A stretch of 49,061 nucleotides of DNA from Massilia glaciei (GTDB lineage: Bacteria > Pseudomonadota > Gammaproteobacteria > Burkholderiales > Burkholderiaceae_D): assembly GCF_003011895.2 (NCBI RefSeq), contig NZ_PXWF02000239.1:1-49061 (forward strand), in the 5' to 3' direction. Numbering within the stretch: the stretch's first letter is position 1; the number at the start of each line of letters is the position of its first letter. The position numbers and the translations under genes were made by a program. Under the pieces are notes generated by a model, which was not told the origin of the DNA, searched no databases, and saw only the letters and a program-made list of their open reading frames with translations. This document shows, one piece after another, positions 1 to 6,156 of this stretch.

Positions 1-371
1 GCGAGCGCCGCGACCGGCGGTGCCGCGCGCGGCGCCGCCCCATGGCCGGTCTTTACCAGCACCAGGGGCGGCAAGGGCTCGTCGTCTGCCGCGCCCAAGC
101 TTGCCAGGGCGCCGGCGGCCGGCGCGTGCGGCGCGAGCGCCGCGGCCCGGGGCGGCTCGTCAACCGCCGTATGGCGTGGCATTGTGGCATTCATGTGCAC
201 CAGCCAGCCCAACGCGCCGATCAGGAACATGATCAGCACGCAGCCGCCGCCGACAAAAACGCGGCGGTTGAACGGGTCGCCACCGTAGGCCCTGCCGCGG
301 CTGAGGCGGCCACCGGTGGGAAATGCGTGTGGCCGTGTTGGACGGCGCTGATGTTGGTCTGTTGGCTGCAC
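1..371 (-). CDS. Membrane protein of unknown function, C-terminus cut by the window edge
   Basis: The reading frame runs leftwards off the window, so only about 123 N-terminal residues are visible. It opens at one of two adjacent GTG codons (374 or 371); a GAGGAG ribosome binding site at 379-384 fits the one at 371 best, with 7 bases of spacing. The product has a basic, Arg-rich cytoplasmic N-terminus, then one hydrophobic segment at about residues 39-58, then an Ala/Pro-rich stretch like a periplasmic linker. This single-pass, N-in layout is common in secretion-apparatus anchors. The gene is divergent from the tssA-like gene, so a role in type VI secretion is possible, but no domain is recognised. 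The function is unknown. Confidence 0.55.
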   Translation of the reverse strand, partial: MQPTDQHQRRPTRPHAFPTGGRLSRGRAYGGDPFNRRVFVGGGCVLIMFLIGALGWLVHMNATMPRHTAVDEPPRAAALAPHAPAAGALASLGAADDEPLPPLVLVKTGHGAAPRAAPPVAAL

Positions 372-582
372 CACTTGTCTCCTCAGTTTGTGGAACCTAG
401 GTTAGAAAGACTGGCGAAAGCCATGCTGATTTTTATCAGGCGTGTGACGGTATGGGGGGCGGGCGGGCGCCGGCGCCGGTATTGTTCATCGGAAACAGAC
501 AGCGTTCTTGAGTGGGCGCAAATCCGGACCGCTTGGGCGGTCGATGATGGTGGCACCATCCGCGCCCCCTGAAAGGAAGACC

Positions 583-1452
583 ATGTTCACCATCGAGCAG
601 TTGCTCGCGCCGCTCAGCAGGGACCACCCTTGCGGCGAAGACATCGCCTTCTCGCCCGAGCTCGACGCGATCGCGCTGGCGCGCCGCAGCGACCTGCGCG
701 CCGTTGGGACGCGGCCCGACGCCGACTGGGATTTCGTGGCGCGCCGCTGCGCCCAACTGATCAGGCTGCGCAGCAAGAACCTGAAGCTCGCGGTCTGGCT
801 GACCGAGGCGGCCGCCATCAACGCGGGCATGCGCGGCCTGGGCGACGGCCTGTTGTTGGTGGCCGGTTTGTGCGAACGCTACTGGGACAGCGTGTTCCCC
901 TTGCCCGACGAGCAAGGCTGCGAGCTGCGCATCGGCCATCTATGCTGGATCGCCGCGCGCACGCCGCAACTGCTGGCCGCCATCGCGGCCGGGGCCGGCC
1001 CGGCCTTCGGCGCCGGCGCCCGCCCGCCCCACGAAACCCGCTTGCTCGACGCCTGCCACTGCATGGGTGCAATCACCGAACTCGAACGTGTCATCGACGC
1101 GCGTCTCGGAGCGGCGGGGCCGAGCATGAGCGCCGCCCAACGGTCCCTTGAACGCATGATGCCCGCGCTGACGGCGGCGGCGCGCGCGCAGCCAGAAGGT
1201 CCGGCTTCGGCCCCGGTGGCCTGGGCGCCGGCACAAACGCGCGAGCACGCGGTCGCGCAACTGCGCGAGGCTGCTGCGTTTTTCCGGCGCACCGAGCCTG
1301 ATAGCCCGGTCGCCTACCTGGCCGAAAAGGCGGCCAGCTGGGGCGAGCAGCCGCTGCACGTGTGGTTGCACGGGGTGGTCAACGACCCGGCGGCGTTCGC
1401 GCAACTGGCGCGCATGCTCGACCTTGGCGCCGACGCCAAGCCTTCGCATTAG
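583..1452 (+). CDS. tssA: TssA-like type VI secretion protein with ImpA N-terminal domain
   Basis: This 289-residue product resembles TssA/ImpA, a cytoplasmic type VI secretion protein that helps recruit the baseplate and start tail-sheath polymerisation. The first 130 residues fit the ImpA N-terminal domain: an opening LLAPLS followed by PCGEDI, then a helical region with KNLKLAVWL and a GLCERYW motif before VFPLPDE. The C-terminal part is Ala-rich and helical and is the part that differs between TssA classes. The ATG at 583 has AAAGGAAG just upstream; an in-frame ATG at 508 would add residues unlike the family. An Rho-independent terminator follows. No other tss gene is visible to the right, so any cluster must lie to the left or the gene is isolated. 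Confidence 0.85.
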   Translation: MFTIEQLLAPLSRDHPCGEDIAFSPELDAIALARRSDLRAVGTRPDADWDFVARRCAQLIRLRSKNLKLAVWLTEAAAINAGMRGLGDGLLLVAGLCERYWDSVFPLPDEQGCELRIGHLCWIAARTPQLLAAIAAGAGPAFGAGARPPHETRLLDACHCMGAITELERVIDARLGAAGPSMSAAQRSLERMMPALTAAARAQPEGPASAPVAWAPAQTREHAVAQLREAAAFFRRTEPDSPVAYLAEKAASWGEQPLHVWLHGVVNDPAAFAQLARMLDLGADAKPSH

Positions 1453-1503
1453 CAACGCTTAAGGTGGGCCGTGGGTAGGTTGGCCGTGGGCCCGGACGTC
1501 AAA

Positions 1504-1530
1504 ACGGGCCGCAAGCGGCCCGTATTTGTG
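1504..1530 (+). terminator. Rho-independent terminator after tssA-like gene
   Basis: A perfect 9-bp GC-rich stem (1504-1512 with 1515-1523) and a 2-base loop are followed by a T-rich tract. It lies about 50 bases after the stop codon. Confidence 0.7.
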
Positions 1531-1585
1531 TGGTGCGGCAAGCGCGTCGCGCGCCTGCGTCATTTCGCTTATCTTTTGCTCACTT

Positions 1586-1752
1586 CTAGGAGGCTGTCGG
1601 ACTTAGGATCGTCGGCTGCAAAAAGTGTCGGACGGTCCATATTTCGCCGCTTTCTCGGCCAATAGCTCGCTATTGGCACTGCGAAATCGCCAAAATCTGT
1701 CCTCGCCCGTCACTTTTTTCGCTTCGACTCCCTAAGTCCGACAGCCTCCTAG
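1586..1752. repeat. 167-bp imperfect palindromic element between convergent genes
   Basis: The outer 22 bases (1586-1607) are an exact reverse complement of 1731-1752. An inner perfect 9-bp stem (1659-1667 with 1670-1678) closes a 2-base loop. The sequence in between also pairs with scattered mismatches, so nearly the whole element can fold into one long hairpin. It encodes no protein and ends next to the phasin stop codon, between two convergent genes. The size and symmetry resemble a palindromic MITE or intergenic repeat unit. A second role as bidirectional terminator is possible. No other copy was seen in this window. Confidence 0.8.
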
Positions 1753-1753
1753 C

Positions 1754-2317
1754 TTATTTTTTGGCTTTAGGCGCCTTGGCAGCAGCGCCCGGCGCGACCT
1801 GGGCGCTGGCTTTGGCCACTTGCGCCTCGACCACCTGGACCGCTTGGCGCGTCGCCTGGGTCACCTGCTCGTAGCCCTGGAAGGCGTTGTCGATCGCGGT
1901 CTTGATGATGGCCACGGCGTTCTCGGAGCCCGGCTTGACGTTTTGCGTCACATCGTAAATGAGGGCCGACAGGGTGCTCTTGGCCTCGGCCATGTGGGTG
2001 TCGGCGGCCTGCGTGAATTCGGTGCGGATGTCTTCGATGATGTCTTTGAGCTGGCCGCCGTAGGCGACCGCGCCTGCCATGCCGGGTTCGGCGTGCGCCG
2101 CCAGCGATGCCATCGCCTCTTTCGGATCCTTGGCCTGGCTCATCTCCTTGCCCGCGGCGATGGACGCCTCTGCCGAATTTTTTGCCGTTGCCATGTTCAG
2201 GGCGACCACCTGTTCGACGCCTTGCACCGCTTTGCTGGTGAGCGCGTTAAACGTCATCATCTGGAGTTCGAAAAGCGTCTTGGTGGCGGATGCAAATTGT
2301 TCGGGATTTGTAAACAT
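1754..2317 (-). CDS. phaP: Phasin family protein (PHA granule-associated)
   Basis: This 187-residue protein belongs to the phasin family, amphipathic helical proteins that coat polyhydroxyalkanoate granules and control their size and number. The N-terminus (FTNPEQF, then LFELQ and LTSKAVQGVEQVVALN) matches betaproteobacterial phasins, and the body is helical with no membrane segment. The C-terminus is an Ala/Lys/Pro-rich tail (AAAKAPKAKK), common in PhaP homologues. The ATG at 2317 is preceded by a strong GAGGAGAAG site. The gene is monocistronic, faces away from the small gene to its right and ends next to the large palindrome. No PHA synthase gene is in the window. Confidence 0.93.
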   Translation of the reverse strand: MFTNPEQFASATKTLFELQMMTFNALTSKAVQGVEQVVALNMATAKNSAEASIAAGKEMSQAKDPKEAMASLAAHAEPGMAGAVAYGGQLKDIIEDIRTEFTQAADTHMAEAKSTLSALIYDVTQNVKPGSENAVAIIKTAIDNAFQGYEQVTQATRQAVQVVEAQVAKASAQVAPGAAAKAPKAKK

Positions 2318-2448
2318 GTACTTCTCCTCGGTGTGGATGAATGCAACGGACGGTCTCTGGTTTTTTTGGCTGTTCTGGCTTTTATGTCTCTTATGTCTTT
2401 TTCTGTCTGCTTGCGACTATATGGAATTCAAATTCGTTATTTCAATCA

Positions 2449-2655
2449 TTATTTAACAGCTGACAATATAACGCATTGGCTATTTTTATAGGGGCCGCTT
2501 GCGCGCACCCAGCCGGGCCCGAGCGGGGACTGCGAGCAAACCCGCTTGCCGTCGAGTTTGCTGACCCAGGCATACCACGGCGCCGGCGCGGCCGCGCCCG
2601 CCAGGCAGGCAAAGGCGAGGGCGGCTCCGATGATGGTGTGGGGAAGGTTTTTCAT
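2449..2655 (-). CDS. Small exported protein of unknown function
   Basis: The 68-residue product starts with a typical Sec signal peptide: Lys at position 3, a hydrophobic core over residues 8-20 and a probable cleavage after AGAAA. The mature part is only about 45 residues with two cysteines that could form a disulfide in the periplasm. It has no recognised domain. The gene lies 37 bases downstream of the histidine kinase on the same strand and could be cotranscribed with it. No strong ribosome binding site precedes the ATG, which lowers confidence. Confidence 0.5.
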   Translation of the reverse strand: MKNLPHTIIGAALAFACLAGAAAPAPWYAWVSKLDGKRVCSQSPLGPGWVRASGPYKNSQCVILSAVK

Positions 2656-2692
2656 ATGCTAATGCCCGAGCATAGACTGTTCGCCGCGCAAG

Positions 2693-4651
2693 TCAATAGC
2701 CACCCGCAAGCTGTTTTGCCTCGGCCTTGGCCTCGGCCTCGGGCTTGGCGTGCGCCTTTGCCTCCGCCTTGGCGCCGGCCGGCGCCTCCACGCCCGCGCC
2801 GGCCTCGGCAATTTGCGGCGCCACCGGGGGCAGCACGAGCGTGAAGGTGCTGCCTTTGCCCGGTTCGGTTTGGAGCTCGATGCGCCCGCCCAGCACGCCC
2901 GTGACGATGTTGTGCGCCACGTGCAGGCCCAGCCCCGAGCCGCCCAGGCCGAGTTTGGTGGTGTAGAACGGGTCGTAGACGCGCGCGGCGAGCTCGGGCG
3001 CGATGCCGGCGCCGTCGTCCTGCACCGCCAGCGCGATGGCGCCGTCGGCGCGGCGCGCGGCCGTGATCCGGATGGTGCCGCCGCGCTCGCCCTCGAAGGC
3101 GTGCAGCATGCAATTGTCGAACAGGTTGGAGACGACCTCGGTCAGCGGCCCGGGGTAGCTGTCCATCGCCAGTGCCGGCTCGCTCGTCGAGAGCACCGTG
3201 ATCGGGCGCTGGCGCGCGCTCACGCGCAGCGGCGGCAGCATTTCGCCGAGCAGGTCGCCGAGCATGAACGCGCGCCGCTGCGAGGCCGACTGGTCGACCC
3301 CGATCTGCTTGAAGGCGGCCACCAGGCTGGCGGCGCGCTGCAGGTTGCGAACGAGCAATCTGCCGGCCTCGTCGGCCTGGGCCAGGTAGACGTCGAGCGT
3401 GGAGCGGCGCAGGCCGTGCGCCAGGTCGGCCGTGAGCACGCGCGCGCGCTCGGCCATGGTGGTGGCCACGACCAGGCTGTTGCCGAGCGGCGTGTTGAGC
3501 TCGTGCGCGACGCCGGCCACCAGGCTGCCCAGCGCGGCGAGCTTGTCGCGCCGCACCAGTTCGTTCTGGGTGGTCGACAGCGTGGCCAGGGTCTGGGCCA
3601 GCTCGCGGTTGATGTGCTCGGCGTGCTCCTTGGCCCGGGTCAGCTCGCCCGTGCGCTCGCTGACGAGTTCTTCGAGATGCTCGCGGTGGCGCGCCAGTTC
3701 GCGTTCGCGCCGGGTGCGTTCGATTGCGATGCCGGCCAGATGGGTGGCCACGCCGATCAGGCGCGTGTCGTCGGGCCCGGGGCTGCGCCGTTCGCGGTAG
3801 TACATCGCGAACGAGCCGAGCACCTGGCCCTTGCCGACGTGGATCGGGGTCGACCAGCAGGCGCGCAGGCCGTACGGTTCGACCAGCCCCGTGTAGCCCG
3901 CCCACAAGGGGTCGCCCATGATGTCGCTCACCACCACCATGTCTTTGCGGAACATCGCGGTGCCGCACGAGCCGGCCCTGGGGCCGATCTTGAGGCCGTC
4001 GAGCGAAGCCATGTAGGCCGCCGGCAGGTTGGGGCCCGAGGCCGGGCGCAGCGTCTCGCCGTCTTCGTCGAGCAGCAGCACCGAGCACAGCACGCCCTGC
4101 GACTGGCCTTCGATCAGCAGCATGAGCTGGTCGAGCGTCGCGCCCAGCGGCGCGCCGAGCGCGATCATTTCGAGCAGCCGCGACTGGCCGTTGACGAGCG
4201 CCTCGGCCAGGCTGCGCTCGGTCACGTCGATAATGCGCAAATGCATCAGGCGGCGGCCCGGCACGGGCAGGCGGACCATGCGCAGCTCGCCCTCGAACGC
4301 GCGGCCGGCGGCGGTGAGGAAGGTCAGGGCCGGCGCGGCGGTCTCGCCCTCGCGCGCCTGTCCGAGCAACTCGGTGACCACGTCGGCGCAAGGTCTTGCG
4401 CCGCCCTGTCGGGGCGGACACAGATCGACGAGGCTGCGGCTGAGCAGGGCGGACCCGGACATGCCGAACATGGCCTCGGCCTTGAGGTTGGCGTCGATCA
4501 GCCGGCCGCTGTCGAGGTCGACCAGCACGACCGCATCGGGCGAGTGCGCGAGCATGGCGTGATAGTTCACTTCGAGCGCGTGCACTGGCGCCGACGGCGC
4601 CGGATTTGCGGGGCCGTGGTTTGGGGCGGGCTGCATTGCGGGGGCTTGCAT
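2693..4651 (-). CDS. Hybrid-sensing histidine kinase with PAS and GAF domains (HWE-unlike, HisKA/HATPase)
   Basis: This 652-residue soluble sensor kinase has an N-terminal PAS domain (about 25-150, beginning HAMLAHSPDAVVLVD), a GAF domain (about 165-320, with SCGTAMF and the STPI strand), a coiled coil (about 325-370) and a transmitter. The phospho-accepting histidine is in GVAHELNTPL near residue 383. The ATPase has an N box (NLFDNCMLHAF), a G1 box (DDGAGIAP) and a G2 box (GGSGLGL). The last 40 residues are Ala/Glu/Lys repeats. There is no membrane segment, so it senses a cytoplasmic signal or binds a partner. No response regulator gene lies beside it. The ATG at 4651 is the first in frame; the one at 4636 is an alternative. 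Confidence 0.9.
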   Translation of the reverse strand: MQAPAMQPAPNHGPANPAPSAPVHALEVNYHAMLAHSPDAVVLVDLDSGRLIDANLKAEAMFGMSGSALLSRSLVDLCPPRQGGARPCADVVTELLGQAREGETAAPALTFLTAAGRAFEGELRMVRLPVPGRRLMHLRIIDVTERSLAEALVNGQSRLLEMIALGAPLGATLDQLMLLIEGQSQGVLCSVLLLDEDGETLRPASGPNLPAAYMASLDGLKIGPRAGSCGTAMFRKDMVVVSDIMGDPLWAGYTGLVEPYGLRACWSTPIHVGKGQVLGSFAMYYRERRSPGPDDTRLIGVATHLAGIAIERTRRERELARHREHLEELVSERTGELTRAKEHAEHINRELAQTLATLSTTQNELVRRDKLAALGSLVAGVAHELNTPLGNSLVVATTMAERARVLTADLAHGLRRSTLDVYLAQADEAGRLLVRNLQRAASLVAAFKQIGVDQSASQRRAFMLGDLLGEMLPPLRVSARQRPITVLSTSEPALAMDSYPGPLTEVVSNLFDNCMLHAFEGERGGTIRITAARRADGAIALAVQDDGAGIAPELAARVYDPFYTTKLGLGGSGLGLHVAHNIVTGVLGGRIELQTEPGKGSTFTLVLPPVAPQIAEAGAGVEAPAGAKAEAKAHAKPEAEAKAEAKQLAGGY

Positions 4652-4713
4652 AATCCAAGTGTAGTACTAAAGGGGCGCGCCGGGGGCGAAATTTGGCATA
4701 TTGTGCTTACCAG

Positions 4714-4760
4714 CGGTGCGTAGTGCGGTGCGTACCTTCGGTGCGTAGCTGCGGTGCGTG
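4714..4760. repeat. Four short direct repeats between the kinase and cueR
   Basis: The nonamer CGGTGCGTA (last copy ending in G) recurs at 4714, 4726, 4739 and 4752, spaced 12-13 bases apart. It lies upstream of both divergent genes, so it could be a small minisatellite or a set of regulator sites on one face of the helix. Confidence 0.6.
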
Positions 4761-4847
4761 CCTGCGGTCGTGCCGGCCGGCGCTTCCACGGCAGACCCGG
4801 AATCGAGGCACAATACGGCTATTGCGAACAGGCGGAGGCGGGCGGTG

Positions 4848-5261
4848 ATGTCACACAATATTGCACACAATATCGGCGAGGCGGCCAAGGCCTCGGGCGT
4901 GTCGGCCAAAATGATCCGGCACTACGAATCGATCGGGCTGACGGCGCCGCCGCCGCGCTCCGGTGCCGGCTACCGGATCTACGGCGAGAAGGAGGTCAAG
5001 ATCCTGCAGTTCATCCACCGCGCGCGCGCGCTCGGTTTTTCGCTCGAGCAAATCGGCGCCTTGCTGGCCCTGTGGAACGACAAGCAGCGCGCCAGCGCCG
5101 ACGTACAGGCGCTGGCGCGCGGGCACATCGCAGAACTCGAGCGCAGGATCAACGGCCTGGCGGCGATGCGCCGCACGCTCGAGGCGCTCGCCGGTTCCTG
5201 CCATGGCGACGCGCGCTCGGACTGCCCGATCCTTGACGACCTTGCCGCCGCGCCGCGGTAA
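4848..5261 (+). CDS. cueR: CueR-type Cu(I)-responsive MerR regulator
   Basis: This 137-residue MerR-family activator binds the over-spaced promoters of copper efflux genes and untwists them when it binds Cu(I). The N-terminal winged helix-turn-helix is clear (IGEAAKASGVSAKMIRHYE, then GYRIYGEKEV), followed by the dimerisation helix. The metal loop CHGDARSDCP places cysteines at 118 and 126, the same eight-residue spacing as the two metal-binding cysteines of CueR. The ATG at 4848 gives the usual length; an ATG at 4758 would add 30 atypical residues. Its typical target genes (copA, copper oxidase) are not in the window. A tandem repeat and a shared terminator hairpin follow. Confidence 0.87.
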   Translation: MSHNIAHNIGEAAKASGVSAKMIRHYESIGLTAPPPRSGAGYRIYGEKEVKILQFIHRARALGFSLEQIGALLALWNDKQRASADVQALARGHIAELERRINGLAAMRRTLEALAGSCHGDARSDCPILDDLAAAPR

Positions 5262-5267
5262 TCACCA

Positions 5268-5376
5268 ACGACAGCGCACAGCGCAGGCAACGACAGCGCA
5301 CAGCGAAGGCAACGACAGCGCACAACGCAGGCAACGACAGCGCACAGCGAAGGCAACGACAGCGCACAACGCAAAA
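5268..5376. repeat. 22-bp tandem repeat, five copies
   Basis: Five copies of a 22-base unit beginning ACGACAGCGCACA start at 5268, 5290, 5312, 5334 and 5356, the last incomplete. The copies differ at two positions, and the variants partly alternate. There are no spacers, so it is a minisatellite, not a CRISPR array. It lies directly after cueR and runs into a terminator-like hairpin. Confidence 0.9.
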
Positions 5377-5410
5377 CGCCGCAATCCTTTTGCAAAGATT
5401 GCGACGTTTT
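5373..5410. terminator. Bidirectional terminator hairpin between cueR and tRNA-Leu
   Basis: Arms at 5377-5386 and 5397-5406 pair over 10 bp with one mismatch. Four A residues precede and four T residues follow the hairpin, so it can terminate cueR on the plus strand and the tRNA-Leu transcript on the minus strand. Confidence 0.65.
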
Positions 5411-5493
5411 GGCCAAACCCGACAACTGTTTGAAACTCCTGCCTGCTGCTGACTGCTTGATGCTAACTTCTCTGCGGAAATCAATCCGGTAGA

Positions 5494-5578
5494 TGGTGCC
5501 CACGGAGGGACTCGAACCCCCACACCTTACGGCACACGGACCTGAACCGTGCGCGTCTACCAATTCCGCCACGTGGGC
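5494..5578 (-). tRNA. tRNA-Leu, anticodon CAG (copy 1)
   Basis: Read on the minus strand, the 85 bases form a class II tRNA: acceptor stem GCCCACG/CGTGGGC, discriminator A, and an encoded CCA at 5494-5496. The anticodon stem CACGG/CCGTG holds the loop TTCAGGT with anticodon CAG. There is a leucine-type long variable arm, and the T loop is GGTTCGAGTCC. It differs from copy 2 by one base, in the variable arm or next to it. Confidence 0.96.
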
Positions 5579-5611
5579 ACTGGAACCGCTTTGCTGCCAC
5601 TGCTTCAAACT

Positions 5612-5638
5612 AAAACGCCGCAATCGAAGATCACGGCG
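5612..5638 (-). terminator. Terminator-like hairpin between the two tRNA-Leu genes
   Basis: On the minus strand a 10-bp stem (with two G-T pairs) and a 3-base loop are followed by TTTT. One arm shares the sequence of the hairpin at 5377-5386, as if terminator and tRNA were duplicated together. It lies only 34 bases upstream of copy 1, so full termination would require copy 1 to have its own promoter. Confidence 0.55.
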
Positions 5639-5697
5639 CGCTAATGTGATTCCTGCTGTGATTCCTGCTTGGTACTCACCGTCAACTAACCGGGGAG

Positions 5698-5782
5698 TGG
5701 TGCCCACGGAGGGACTCGAACCCCCACACCTTGCGGCACACGGACCTGAACCGTGCGCGTCTACCAATTCCGCCACGTGGGC
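5698..5782 (-). tRNA. tRNA-Leu, anticodon CAG (copy 2)
   Basis: This has the same 85-base class II structure as copy 1, with CCA encoded at 5698-5700 and anticodon CAG. It lies upstream of copy 1 in transcription order. The short sequences 5' of both tRNAs are also similar, which points to a recent tandem duplication. Confidence 0.96.
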
Positions 5783-6156
5783 ATTGAACCTGCTTCGCTG
5801 CTTTTGCTACTGAATGCCGACGTTTCCAACGACATCTGCTATCATACAAGCCTTTGAAGTTTTGCGCCAGATTAACTTTCCAACCTTGGCACCGACTTCG
5901 ACTGCTGGTACGCCGCATTTTTCCCTCGCTTCGGCTTGCCGCCGCCGCGAGAGACCAAAATTATAGCGGAACAATTTGAAAACGCAAAGCGCTTGCCCAA
6001 ACAATTTTTCGGGGCGTCCGGCGCGTGCACGCCAAGTTAGGCGAATCACACGGTCCTCCGTTACACTACGCATATCACCGTGTCAATTTTCACCGTGTCA
6101 GTCGCCCCCATGGGCATTCGCCAAGGGCGCTGCCAAAAACAATTATAGAAACTCAT
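5783..6156. other. Intergenic region between tRNA-Leu and rnr
   Basis: This stretch divides the minus-strand tRNA genes from rnr. On the minus strand, TATGAT (complement of 5841-5846) could be the -10 of the tRNA promoter; its -35 is poor. CACCGTGTCA occurs twice close together (about 6077 and 6091). No convincing rnr promoter was identified and no gene is seen. Confidence 0.5.

Noticed and set aside
2652-4658. Long open frame of 668 codons opposite in phase to the kinase
   Set aside because: Its product is Arg/Pro/Gly-rich low-complexity sequence typical of a shadow in high-GC DNA; the kinase frame has clear domains.
5268-5376. Possible CRISPR array
   Set aside because: The 22-bp units are contiguous with no unique spacers, and no cas gene is present.
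6025-6156. Longer N-terminus of RNase R from ATG 6025
   Set aside because: The added 44 residues look intergenic (His/Pro/Arg-rich) and lack a ribosome binding site; homologous sequence begins at about 6157.
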